Assembly: GCA_015067725.1 (NCBI GenBank)
Contig: SVLX01000002.1
Coordinates: forward strand, 36,489-100,488
Length of the DNA stretch: 64,000 nucleotides
Reading direction: 5' to 3'
Source of the DNA: Oscillospiraceae bacterium
GTDB taxonomy: Bacteria; Bacillota; Clostridia; Oscillospirales; Oscillospiraceae
Part shown: positions 35,063 to 44,000 of the stretch, in pieces
Layout: each line of letters opens with the position of its first letter
Position numbering within the stretch: position 1 is the stretch's first letter
The notes under the pieces: model-generated
Told to the model about the DNA's origin: nothing
What the model saw: only the letters and a program-made list of their open reading frames with translations
Database searches by the model: none
Position numbers and translations under genes: made by a program

Positions 35063-36370
35063 TTAAATTCCTGTTGTAATGACTGCATCCAGAGCCTCAA
35101 GCGCCCGCTGTGCAATCACCAGATTCTTCTGTGCCTTACCCTTGATCCGCTGGTTCAGGGGAGCAATAATGCCAAAGTTCACATTCATCGGCTGGAAGTC
35201 CCGAATGGACTCGTCGCAGACATACAGCGCCAGCGCACCAATTGCCGTCTCCTTGGGGAACTGGGGTGGCTCTTTCCCCTGAACTTTCGCAGCCATGGCA
35301 ATTGCCGCCAAACATCCGGAGGCAGTAGACTCTACATAACCCTCAACGCCGGTCATCTGCCCGGCGAAAGCCACCAGCGGATTTCTCCGGTCAGCATAGA
35401 ACCGATCCAGCAGCTTGGGTGACTGGAGGAAAGTATTGCGGTGCATGACACCATACCGGGTGAACTCCGCATTCCTCAGGGCAGGAATCATGGAGAATAC
35501 CCGCTTCTGTTCCGGGAACTTCAGGTGGGTCTGGAAGCCAACGATATTATAAACCGTGCCGTCTGCATTGTCCTTCCGGAGTTGTACTACGGCATAGGGC
35601 TCTTTCCCGGTTCTGGGGTCTTTGAGTCCCACCGGTTTCATGGGGCCATAGCGGAGGGTGTCATACCCACGGCGAGCCATAACCTCCACAGGCATACAAC
35701 CTTCAAAGACATTCTTGTCCTCAAAGCCGTGGACTTCAGCCTCCTGCGCCGTAATCAGCGCATGATAGAAGGCGTCATATTCCTCTTTATCCATGGGGCA
35801 GTTAATATAGTCCGCAGTACCCCGGTCGTACCGGGAGGCAAACCAGGCAGAGTCCATATCGACAGACTCAAAGGTCACGAGGGGGGCGGCGGCGTCAAAA
35901 AAGTGGAGATAGTCTTCCTGTCCAAAATAGGCACCAATGGCATCAGACATGGCATCACTGGTCAGCGGACCGGTGGCCACAATTACCGGGCCTGCGGGGA
36001 CTTCCGTCACCTCGCCGGAAACCACGGTAATCAGAGGATGTGCGTTAATCTTGTCGGTAATCCACTGGGAGAACCCCTGCCGGTCCACCGCCAGACAGCC
36101 ACCGGCTTCAACTCTGGTAGCATCTGCGGCAGCCATAATCAGGCTATCGAGACGGCGCAGTTCTTCCTTCAACAGGCCCACTGCATTCTCCAGTCTATCG
36201 CCTCTCAGAGAATTGGAGCATACCAACTCGGCATAGGTATTGCTGTGGTGCGCAGGACTCATCTTCACCGGTTTCATTTCATGCAGTCTGACGGGGATGC
36301 CCCGCTTGGCCAACTGCCATGCCGCCTCGCAACCGGCAAGCCCGGCACCAATCACTTGTACTTCGGTCAT
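35063..36370 (-). CDS. trmFO: Folate-dependent tRNA (uracil-5-)-methyltransferase
   Basis: 435 residues. The FAD-binding GAGLAGCEAAWQLAKRG begins at residue 8, and LVCSNSLRGD carries the conserved catalytic Cys (Cys51). The enzyme uses methylenetetrahydrofolate and FAD to form ribothymidine at tRNA position 54. GGAGGA precedes the ATG. Its position right after topA (3-bp gap) reproduces the topA-trmFO pair known from Bacillus. Confidence 0.96.
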   Translation of the reverse strand: MTEVQVIGAGLAGCEAAWQLAKRGIPVRLHEMKPVKMSPAHHSNTYAELVCSNSLRGDRLENAVGLLKEELRRLDSLIMAAADATRVEAGGCLAVDRQGFSQWITDKINAHPLITVVSGEVTEVPAGPVIVATGPLTSDAMSDAIGAYFGQEDYLHFFDAAAPLVTFESVDMDSAWFASRYDRGTADYINCPMDKEEYDAFYHALITAQEAEVHGFEDKNVFEGCMPVEVMARRGYDTLRYGPMKPVGLKDPRTGKEPYAVVQLRKDNADGTVYNIVGFQTHLKFPEQKRVFSMIPALRNAEFTRYGVMHRNTFLQSPKLLDRFYADRRNPLVAFAGQMTGVEGYVESTASGCLAAIAMAAKVQGKEPPQFPKETAIGALALYVCDESIRDFQPMNVNFGIIAPLNQRIKGKAQKNLVIAQRALEALDAVITTGI

Positions 36371-36373
36371 GGA

Positions 36374-38707
36374 TTATTCCTCCTTCTTCTTTTTGGAGGT
36401 ACGACCCTTCTTCTCGCCATCCGTGGCCGTCTCCTTTGCGGCGGCTGTCCTGGTGGCGGATTTCTTCGTGGTCGTCTTCTTCTCTTTGGTGGTATTGTCG
36501 GTCTTTGTTGCTGACCGTTTGGTGGTTTTGGGGGCAGACTCGCCTTCGGCTTCGGGTGCAGGCGTTGCCGTCTGCCCATCTTCTTGTGCAGGCTTTTTCT
36601 TGTAATACCCCCGCTGGTCTTCCGGCAGGAAGTTGGCGCACTGCTCATTGATACAGAAGGGCTTCTTTCTGCCCCTGCCGGACTTCTTAAAGAGTGTCTG
36701 ACCACAGGTGGGGCAGTCGAACTCAGTGGGAACATCCCAGCTCATAAAGCCGCAGTCCGTGCCGGTCTCGCAGCCATAGAAAGTGAATCCCTTCCGGGAT
36801 TTTAACTTCAGCATACCGTGACCGCACTTGGGGCATCTGCCGGGCATCCGCTCTACCAAAGGCTTGGTGTTGGTACACTCCGGGAAGCCGGGGCAAGCCA
36901 TAAATCGGCCAAACCGGCCAATCTTAATCACCATATTCCGTCCGCAAATCTCGCAGACTTCGTTGGTGGGTTCGTCAGGAACTTTCAACCGCGTACCTTC
37001 CAATGCCTTTTCTGCATCCAGGAGTTCCTTACTGAATCCGGCATAGAAGTCCCTGAGAAGTTCCTTCCACTGACGGCATCCCGCTTCCACATCGTCGAGC
37101 TGTGCCTCCATGTTGGCAGTAAACTCCACATCGATGATATCATTAAACCGGTCAATCATAAGCCCGGTGACCACTTCACCCAGCGGGGTGGGTGTCAGTC
37201 GCTTGTCAATTTTAATGACATAGTCTCTGTCCTGAATGGTAGAGACGGTGGCTGCATAGGTTGAGGGCCTTCCAACACCCTTTTCCTCCATCGCCTTGAC
37301 CAGCGTAGCCTCGGTATACCGGGCAGGAGGCTGAGTGAAATGTTGGAGTTTTTTAATCTCCCGGATAGAGGCGGTGTCACCCTCACACAAATCCGGCAGA
37401 GGCGAACCCACCGCTTCGGTTTCCTCGTCTTTGCCTTCCTCGTAGACAGCGATGAAGCCAGGGAACGCCAGACTCTGGTGAGAGGACTTAAAGGTGTGAC
37501 CGGCGCATTCGGTATCAATAGAGACAGTGTCATAGACCGCATCCGCCATCTGTGAGGCCAGGAAGCGACTCCAAATCAGCTTGTACAGCCGGTACTGGTC
37601 TCTGGTCAGAGAGGATCGGATAGCTTCCGGGTCGAGCTCCACCCGGGTGGGGCGGATGGCTTCGTGGGCATCCTGTGCTCCGGATTTCGTTTTAAACTGG
37701 TGGGGTTGACCGTAATAGTAGGCATCGCCATAGCGGTAGCGGATAAAATCTCTGGCCGCATGGCAAGCCTCGTCAGACAGACGCAGAGAGTCTGTACGCA
37801 TATAGGTAATCAGACCGATTGCGCCCTCCCCTGCCACGTCTACACCTTCATAGAGCTGTTGGGCGATAGACATGGCAAATCTGGGGGACATATTCAGTTT
37901 CCGGGACGCCTCCTGCTGTAAGGTGGAGGTAGTGAAGGGGGGAGAAGCCGTGCGTCGCTTCTTGGCCTTTTTCACATTGGTGACGGTGAAGACCTGTCCG
38001 GTGATGTCCCGGATGACGGCATTGGTTTCTTCTTCGTTGGCCAGTTCCCGCTTCTTGGTCTGCCCATAGTAGTGGGCAACAAACGAGCCGGGCTTGCCGA
38101 TCCGGTCAAGAGACACATCCAGCGTCCAGTACTCTCTGGGTTGGAAGGCACGAATCTCATTTTCCCGGTCGACCACCAGACGGGTTGCTACAGATTGTAC
38201 CCGTCCGGCAGAGAGTCCTCTGCGGACCTTCTTCCACAAAAAGGGGCTAAGCTGATAACCAACAATCCGATCCAGAATCCGGCGAGCCTGCTGGGCATCC
38301 ACCAGATTATAGTTAATCTGTCTGGGGTTGCGGATGGACTCTGCAACCACCTTCTTGGTGATCTCATTAAAGGTGATCCGTCTGGCTTTTGTCGCAGGAA
38401 CTTCCAGCAACTCCTGCAGATGCCAGGAAATGGCCTCCCCTTCACGGTCCGGGTCAGTTGCCAGATAGACAATATCCGACCGATCCGCCTCTCTGCGAAG
38501 GTCTGCGATAATGTCCTCTTTGCCGGGTACAGGGCGGTAATCCGGGGCAAAATCATGCTCCAAATCCACACTCATTTTACTCTTGGGCAGATCCCGCAAA
38601 TGACCCATGCAGGCTTTAACGGTATAGCCCGGGCCCAAATATCTACCTATCGTCTTCGCTTTGGATGGCGACTCCACGATGACAAGACTTGTTGATTCTT
38701 TTGACAT
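36374..38707 (-). CDS. topA: DNA topoisomerase I
   Basis: 777 residues. A TOPRIM domain starts at LVIVESPSKAKTIGRYLG, the active-site Tyr lies in ITYMRTDSLRLS, and three C-terminal zinc ribbons follow (CEICGRN, CPKCGHG, CPTCGQT). The last about 65 residues are very rich in Lys, Thr and Ala, a basic tail that may aid DNA binding. It relaxes negative supercoils. The ATG at 38707 has GGAGGA five bases upstream; the frame begins slightly earlier at 38719. It is flanked by dprA and trmFO as in Bacillus. Confidence 0.96.
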   Translation of the reverse strand: MSKESTSLVIVESPSKAKTIGRYLGPGYTVKACMGHLRDLPKSKMSVDLEHDFAPDYRPVPGKEDIIADLRREADRSDIVYLATDPDREGEAISWHLQELLEVPATKARRITFNEITKKVVAESIRNPRQINYNLVDAQQARRILDRIVGYQLSPFLWKKVRRGLSAGRVQSVATRLVVDRENEIRAFQPREYWTLDVSLDRIGKPGSFVAHYYGQTKKRELANEEETNAVIRDITGQVFTVTNVKKAKKRRTASPPFTTSTLQQEASRKLNMSPRFAMSIAQQLYEGVDVAGEGAIGLITYMRTDSLRLSDEACHAARDFIRYRYGDAYYYGQPHQFKTKSGAQDAHEAIRPTRVELDPEAIRSSLTRDQYRLYKLIWSRFLASQMADAVYDTVSIDTECAGHTFKSSHQSLAFPGFIAVYEEGKDEETEAVGSPLPDLCEGDTASIREIKKLQHFTQPPARYTEATLVKAMEEKGVGRPSTYAATVSTIQDRDYVIKIDKRLTPTPLGEVVTGLMIDRFNDIIDVEFTANMEAQLDDVEAGCRQWKELLRDFYAGFSKELLDAEKALEGTRLKVPDEPTNEVCEICGRNMVIKIGRFGRFMACPGFPECTNTKPLVERMPGRCPKCGHGMLKLKSRKGFTFYGCETGTDCGFMSWDVPTEFDCPTCGQTLFKKSGRGRKKPFCINEQCANFLPEDQRGYYKKKPAQEDGQTATPAPEAEGESAPKTTKRSATKTDNTTKEKKTTTKKSATRTAAAKETATDGEKKGRTSKKKKEE

Positions 38708-38736
38708 GAAATCCTCCATACTGTTTTGCCCAACAC

Positions 38737-40054
38737 TTAGTCAGGCAGAGAATAGTATTTACCGGGATGACGGCGAAGCAACCCCTTCATCTCCAGCAAG
38801 GTAAGCGTCGCCAGAACACGGTTCGCCGGGAGACCGGATTCCGCAATAATCTGATCCACCTGCTTCCGCTCTGCGGTTATGCGCTCGGCAACTACCCGTT
38901 CATCTTCAGACAGGTCAGCAGGCAACTCTCGAGGCGCTTTATCTTCAATATACGCATTTTTCCCGGACTTGTCAATGATTTTATCTTTATCAGTAGCAAA
39001 AGTTTCTGCTTGGGGAGCACAAGTGCGGCGATGCTCCGGTGGGACATAGATTTTTCCGACCATCCACAAGGGAACAAAATTGCCTTTCAGTGCTTCGTCC
39101 AAATCGATGCCACCATTCCAATGATGAACCTTATTGGGGAACATGGTCTCATATTCCTGCATGACATCCCAAGCGAAGCGGACAGATTTAGCTCCCCCGG
39201 CAATCAATTCATTACAACCGGCACTGGAATAAGAGTCCACATTACCGGGCACAGCAAAAACATCTCTCCCCTGCTCAATGGCATGGTGCGCTGTAATCAG
39301 TGCGCCAGCGCGCAGGAGCTTCAACCACCAGGACGCCACAGGACAGGCCGCTGATGAGTCGATTGCGCTTGTGGAATACCTGCGGAGTGGGTTTGCTTCC
39401 CGGGGGATACTCCGAAAGAACACATCCTCTGGACTCCAATTCCCGTCGAATATCCCGGGAACCTGCCGGGTATTCAATATCTACGCCGCAAGCCAAAACG
39501 CCTACAGCAGAATTGCCGGACATCAATGCGCCGTTGGTGGCCATGGAGTCAACACCAATTGCCATACCGGATACCACCAGACCGCCACACCGCGAAATCT
39601 GGAAACCCAGAGTCTGAGACATCTTGCAACCATAGATCGATGGTTTTCTGGTGCCGACAACGCCAATGGCGGCTTCATGATCAAAGGCAGGCAGGCAGCC
39701 CTTATAATACAGCACCATAGGCGGATCAACAATATTTCGTAATCGCTCCGGGTACGCCGCATCATTGAAGGAAACAATATGAATACCATACATCCGGCAG
39801 GTGGTAATGATTTGCTCTGCATGATCCGTGGACTTGTCGCAAAGTACCTCAATCTCCTTATTCCGGATTTCCGGCAAACGACGATAGTCCTCCTCAGTGG
39901 CGATATAAATGGCCTCGATATCCAAAAATGTCCTGACCAGCTCTGCCGCAATCTTTTCCCGAAGACCTTGCCGGGTGGCCAACCAGACCCAATGTACCAA
40001 CATATCCAACACCACTCTCTGTCTATAATTTAACTTCCTAGTTTTATCTGCCAC
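38737..40054 (-). pseudogene. dprA: DNA processing protein DprA, frameshifted
   Basis: Two overlapping frames together encode one DprA. The upstream frame (40054-39275) has the N-terminal domain and the Rossmann-like core (GVVGTRKPSIYG, SGMAIGVDSMAT, YPPGSKPTPQVFHKRNRLISGL) and continues to GVLVVEAPA. The family sequence then resumes in another frame from RAGALITAHHAIEQGRDVFAVPGN to a C-terminal winged-helix domain (ending at 38737). The switch is at a GCGCGC run (39308-39313), where two bases appear to be missing. Intact DprA loads RecA on incoming DNA in transformation. It could be a true mutation, reversible slippage, or a sequencing error. The start is a GTG overlapping the previous gene by 25 bp, without a clear ribosome binding site. 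Confidence 0.88.
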
Positions 40055-40788
40055 ATAACAATCGTTGCCGCTATTGCCGCATTCAGGGATTCGCAGCGGG
40101 GATTCATGGGAATAATCAATTCCTGATTGCAGTTACGCAGGAACAGATCGCTTACCCCTTGCCCCTCACTGCCGATAACAGTCGCAAAACTGCCGAGACG
40201 CACCTCACGGATGTCCCGGGAGGCAGGCGAGAGGACAGTTGTTGCCAAATCAATCCCGCTGATGCGACACTGGTTCAGGATTTCCTCGGGTTCGATGCAC
40301 ACAGGTTGCGTGCGGAATACAGCCCCCATGGAAGCTCGCACCGTCTTCCAGTTGTAGGGGTCAGCACAACCGCCGGTAAGCACAACGGGAATCTCCAGAG
40401 CATCGGCAGTGCGCAGAATCGTCCCTAAATTGCCCGGGTCCTGAATGCCGTCCAAAATCAATGTTCCTGGTGTGATGACAGATGGCCTTTCCTCCGGGAT
40501 TCTGCAAAGAAATACCGCGCCCTGTGGGGCTTTCATGGGAGAAACAGACTCCATTACATCCTCCGGCACACGGTATATCCGGACATGGTCAGGGATATTC
40601 TCCACATCCACGCTGTCTGTAACCACAACAGTATCCAGCCCATTACACCACCGGACAGCTTCCTGCAAGAGTTTTGTCCCATCGCTGACATACAGTCCCG
40701 ACTCCTGCCGAGCCTTCCGGGAATTCAGAAGTTTGCGGATATGCTGGATCAGGGGGTTCTTTCTACTGGTAATCGTTTCGATTCTCAT
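40030..40788 (-). CDS. SpoU-family RNA methyltransferase (TrmH/RlmB-like)
   Basis: 252 residues. An N-terminal substrate-binding domain (SRKNPLIQHIRKLLNSRKAR) precedes a SPOUT methyltransferase domain. The three knot motifs are LILDGIQDPGNLGTILRTAD, VIGSEGQGVS and IPMNPRCESLNAAIAATIVMW. It should 2'-O-methylate a ribose in rRNA or tRNA; the target is not predictable. It overlaps ktrA by 4 bp and dprA by 25 bp. Confidence 0.9.
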   Translation of the reverse strand: MRIETITSRKNPLIQHIRKLLNSRKARQESGLYVSDGTKLLQEAVRWCNGLDTVVVTDSVDVENIPDHVRIYRVPEDVMESVSPMKAPQGAVFLCRIPEERPSVITPGTLILDGIQDPGNLGTILRTADALEIPVVLTGGCADPYNWKTVRASMGAVFRTQPVCIEPEEILNQCRISGIDLATTVLSPASRDIREVRLGSFATVIGSEGQGVSDLFLRNCNQELIIPMNPRCESLNAAIAATIVMWQIKLGS

Positions 40789-41432
40789 TTTTTCTGCACC
40801 ACCGACAATGCCCGGTATTCACCCAGTGCCACAATGATATCCTCCGCATCAATAACCCGGTCTGCGGTAAAAGACACTTCGATCTCATCCCCCTGACGAA
40901 TTGCCAAAATGTTGACACCCATCTTCGCCCGGACATTGAGTTGCCGGAGTGTTTTACCCACCCATTCTGCAGGAGCGCCAAACTCCAGAATACCATAATC
41001 CCGGGAGAGTTCAATATACTCCATCACATTGGAACTGCACATCCCCTGTGCCAGCTTGTTGGCAAACTCCCACTCCGGAATGACCACCCGATCAACGCCA
41101 ATCTTCTCCAGAATTTTCCGGTGGTTGGCATCCTTGGCTTTGCAAATCACCTGTGGCACACCCAGTTCCTTCAGGTTCAGCGCAGTCAATACGCTTGCCG
41201 CCATATCTTCTCCAATGGCAACAATGGCGCAGTCCATATTGTGCACCCCCAGCGCCCGGAGAACACCGGAGTCTTGCGCATCACCAACCACCGCCTGGGT
41301 GACATGGTCTGCGATATGTTGAATTCGCTCCGGCGAAGCATCCATAGCCAACACTTCGTTGCCCAGCTCACTGAGCCGTTTGGCCAGTTGCAGTCCAAAT
41401 TGTCCCATACCAATTACAGCATACGTTTTCAC
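40785..41432 (-). CDS. ktrA: Potassium uptake regulatory subunit KtrA/TrkA
   Basis: 215 residues with an RCK N-terminal Rossmann domain (VIGMGQFGLQLAKRL) and a C-terminal TrkA-C domain from about residue 135. Such proteins form the cytoplasmic ring that gates the TrkH/KtrB channel in response to nucleotides. The partner trkH ends 11 bp upstream. It overlaps the RNA methyltransferase by 4 bp. Confidence 0.93.
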   Translation of the reverse strand: MKTYAVIGMGQFGLQLAKRLSELGNEVLAMDASPERIQHIADHVTQAVVGDAQDSGVLRALGVHNMDCAIVAIGEDMAASVLTALNLKELGVPQVICKAKDANHRKILEKIGVDRVVIPEWEFANKLAQGMCSSNVMEYIELSRDYGILEFGAPAEWVGKTLRQLNVRAKMGVNILAIRQGDEIEVSFTADRVIDAEDIIVALGEYRALSVVQKK

Positions 41433-41443
41433 AACCCTGCCTC

Positions 41444-42832
41444 CTATCCAATCAATAGCTTTGTTTCCGCATAGCGGAATCGTTCTTCAGCCTGATTTCC
41501 CATGAGGAAGCCCAGGCTGAGGGTTAAAACACCCACCCGCCCAAAATACATAAAAACAATCAGAAGTATCTTGGATGCAGTGTGTAACATCGGGGTTATA
41601 TTTGCCGTAAGGCCAACAGTTGCCAAGGCTGACGCCGTTTCATATATGGCATCGATAAAGGGAACACCGCTGTTAGCCGTTAGGAAAACAGCTCCGGCAA
41701 AGCAGAGCGAAATGACCGTTACCGTCAGGGACATGGCATCGGAAACCTGGTTTCGGTTGACGGTGCGCTTCATCAGTCTGACCTGGCTGTGGCCACGGGC
41801 ACTGGAAATGGCAGCCATCATCAGCACCAGTACCGTTACCGTTTTAAGGCCACCGGCAGTAGATCCGCTGGACCCTCCGATGAGCATCAGCACCACGCCG
41901 GTCGCCTTAGTGGATTCAAAAAGTGCGCCCTGATTCAGTGCGGCAAATCCAGCAGTCCGGAAAGTCGTGGACTGAAAAGCGGATGCCAGAATTTTTTCGT
42001 GCCAACTCATCGTGCCCAGGGTATCCGGATTGTTCCACTCAAAACATCCAACGAGCACCGTACCCACCAAAAACAGTGCCACCGAGCTGATAAGAACCAG
42101 CTTGGAGTAGACGGACAAGTGTTTTTTGCCTCGGCTGACCAACCACTGAAAGACCTCTTCCCAAACAAAGAAGCCCAAACCGCCGAGCTGAATCAAGAGC
42201 ATAAGCGTAACGCAGACCACATAGTCTGTTTGGAACAGCGCAAGACTGCTGCCCGGCTCAAGCACACCAAATATATCAAACCCGGCATTACAGAATGCTG
42301 AAATTGAATGAAACAGTGCCCACTTCAGGGAAGTCCAAAATCCGTACTCCGGCAAAAAACGCAGGAGCAATACCAGTGCACCGATTCCCTCCAGAGAAAA
42401 TGCGCCCACCAGAACATGCTTTTGCAATCTGACCACATCGGCGGTGTCGTTCAAACTGAAGGCTTGCGCCAGAAGCAATCTCTGCTTCATGCCCACCCGC
42501 TTGCGCAGGGTAAAGACAAAAACAGAAACTATGGACATAAAGCCCAGCCCGCCAATCTGAATCAGGCAGATAATGACTGCCTGCCCAAATCCGCTCCACT
42601 GCACATAGGTGTCTTCCAAAACCAAGCCTGTGACACAAGTAGCCGAGGTCGCCGTAAACAACGCCTTCATCGGCCCGCAACTCATCCCATCCCGGGAGGC
42701 CGCAGGCAACATCAGTAGAGCTGCACCAAGCAGAATAATGGCCGCAAAAGCCACGGCAATAATCCGGGTATTGGGCAGCCTGTTGGCACTGGAGCGTCTG
42801 AGAATTTTTCGCAAATTACCCCGATAGGACAT
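41444..42832 (-). CDS. ktrB: Potassium uptake membrane subunit TrkH/KtrB
   Basis: 462 residues with four membrane-pore-membrane repeats. Selectivity-filter regions are visible as SATCVTGLVLEDT, FCNAGFDIFG, TAGFAALNQG and SALATVGLT. The GSSGSTAGGLKTVT loop is typical of KtrB/TrkH. The start at 42832 has GGAGG before a T-rich spacer; the frame is open slightly further to 42850. It is the first gene of the ten-gene minus-strand run ending at 31128. Confidence 0.93.
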   Translation of the reverse strand: MSYRGNLRKILRRSSANRLPNTRIIAVAFAAIILLGAALLMLPAASRDGMSCGPMKALFTATSATCVTGLVLEDTYVQWSGFGQAVIICLIQIGGLGFMSIVSVFVFTLRKRVGMKQRLLLAQAFSLNDTADVVRLQKHVLVGAFSLEGIGALVLLLRFLPEYGFWTSLKWALFHSISAFCNAGFDIFGVLEPGSSLALFQTDYVVCVTLMLLIQLGGLGFFVWEEVFQWLVSRGKKHLSVYSKLVLISSVALFLVGTVLVGCFEWNNPDTLGTMSWHEKILASAFQSTTFRTAGFAALNQGALFESTKATGVVLMLIGGSSGSTAGGLKTVTVLVLMMAAISSARGHSQVRLMKRTVNRNQVSDAMSLTVTVISLCFAGAVFLTANSGVPFIDAIYETASALATVGLTANITPMLHTASKILLIVFMYFGRVGVLTLSLGFLMGNQAEERFRYAETKLLIG

Positions 42833-42915
42833 AAAAAACCTCCATGGCACAAAGTCTGTCTCAACGACAGAGTCATTCTTTATATTCTACACCCATTATA
42901 TACTTATAGCCTCAT

Positions 42916-42944
42916 ATGTGGTTACTATAGCAGATTCAAGCAGA
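42916..42944 (-). promoter_or_regulatory. Possible promoter of the ktrB operon
   Basis: Minus strand TTGTGC, 17-bp spacer, TATAGT, lying about 85 bp before the ktrB start. The region up to 43093 is AT-rich. A short stem (CTGTC-GTTGA-GACAG) lies between this promoter and the gene; no recognised riboswitch. Confidence 0.4.
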
Positions 42945-43093
42945 TTGCACAAGAGTTTTTTTCCATTTTTGCCTCAGTTTGGACTAAAACCATGGACTGC
43001 TTGGCAATCATTTAGAAAATTTACGAATTATCCATAGACTTTTTCATGAATATCTGTTAAAATAATCAGGCAAAACAGGAAGGAGTGAGTCCG

Positions 43094-43942
43094 TTGGGTA
43101 AACTCAACAATAAAATTAACCAATTTTTCTTCCGAAACCGGAAAAAGGGCATTCCCAACTTAATGTTATGGATTGTGATTGCCAATGTGCTGGTCTATGT
43201 CGTCATGCGTTCCGACCCCAGCGGTATGCTCTACCAGGCGCTCCGGTTTGACCGGCGCTTGATTCTCCAGGGTGAGGTATGGAGACTGTTTTCCTTTGCT
43301 CTCCTGGATGTCTCTTCTCAGGGGATGATTTCCGCCTTCATTCTGGCCCTTTTATACCCCCAATTGGGCAGAGCCTTGGAAAACTATTGGGGAATTCTCA
43401 AGTTTAACTGCTTCTATCTGACCGGCATTTTGTTCTCCGCGCTGGGCGGTATGCTTCTGGGTTATGCCAGTGCCAGCAGTATGCACTATACCCTGCTCCT
43501 GATTTACGCCACCTTGTATCCGGATAGTGTCTTCAGAATCTATTATATTATCCCCATCAAGGCACGTTGGCTGGCGCTGATCACTTTGGTGCTGGATCTG
43601 CTCCTGATTTTTAACGGCGACTTCCTGCCCATCTTCACCTTGATGAATTACTTCCTTTATCTGGGCAAAGACTTCATCCGAGTCTTCCCTGATGTCTGGC
43701 AGGTCAATTTCCGCCGGCTGTTCCGCAAGAAGAAGCGCGGGCCTCACACCATCCCCTATCCTAAAGCCGGCTCCTATGAAGCATCCTTCACCTCGCCTAA
43801 AGCCCCATATCACCACAAATGCACCGTCTGTGGGCGGACGGATGTTTCTAACCCAGGTCTGGAGTTCCGCTACTGCTCCCGGTGTAAGGGTTATCACTGC
43901 TACTGCATCGACCACATCAATGACCATGCCCATATCGAGTAA
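43094..43942 (+). CDS. Rhomboid-like membrane protein with C-terminal zinc ribbon
   Basis: 282 residues. Five to six membrane segments between about 20 and 205 follow a rhomboid-superfamily plan: an amphipathic start, LMLWIVIANVLVYVVM, then the rhomboid/Derlin-like GEVWRLFSFALLD. The serine-protease motif GxSG is not found; the matching helix reads GYASASS. After the membrane part a basic linker leads to a zinc-ribbon-like tail (CTVCGRTD, YCSRCKGYHCYCIDH). It is therefore either an inactive rhomboid relative or a protease with an altered site. The TTG at 43094 is preferred because AAGGAGTGA lies eight bases ahead; a GTG at 43085 would overlap that site. Confidence 0.75.
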   Translation: MGKLNNKINQFFFRNRKKGIPNLMLWIVIANVLVYVVMRSDPSGMLYQALRFDRRLILQGEVWRLFSFALLDVSSQGMISAFILALLYPQLGRALENYWGILKFNCFYLTGILFSALGGMLLGYASASSMHYTLLLIYATLYPDSVFRIYYIIPIKARWLALITLVLDLLLIFNGDFLPIFTLMNYFLYLGKDFIRVFPDVWQVNFRRLFRKKKRGPHTIPYPKAGSYEASFTSPKAPYHHKCTVCGRTDVSNPGLEFRYCSRCKGYHCYCIDHINDHAHIE

Positions 43943-43959
43943 ACCCAAATTATCCGCAA

Positions 43960-44000
43960 AGTCGCCCCTGCCAAGAACACGGCAAGGGCGACTCCCTTTT
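43960..44000. terminator. Terminator between rhomboid-like and U32 genes
   Basis: AGTCGCCCCTGCC (43960-43972) pairs with GGCAAGGGCGACT (43981-43993) with one mismatch, followed by CCCTTTTA. Lies between convergent genes. Confidence 0.75.

Noticed and set aside
42833..43093. Cyclic-di-AMP (ydaO-type) riboswitch before the potassium transporter genes
   Set aside because: The available leader is too short and no conserved ydaO motif is visible; only a small hairpin is present.
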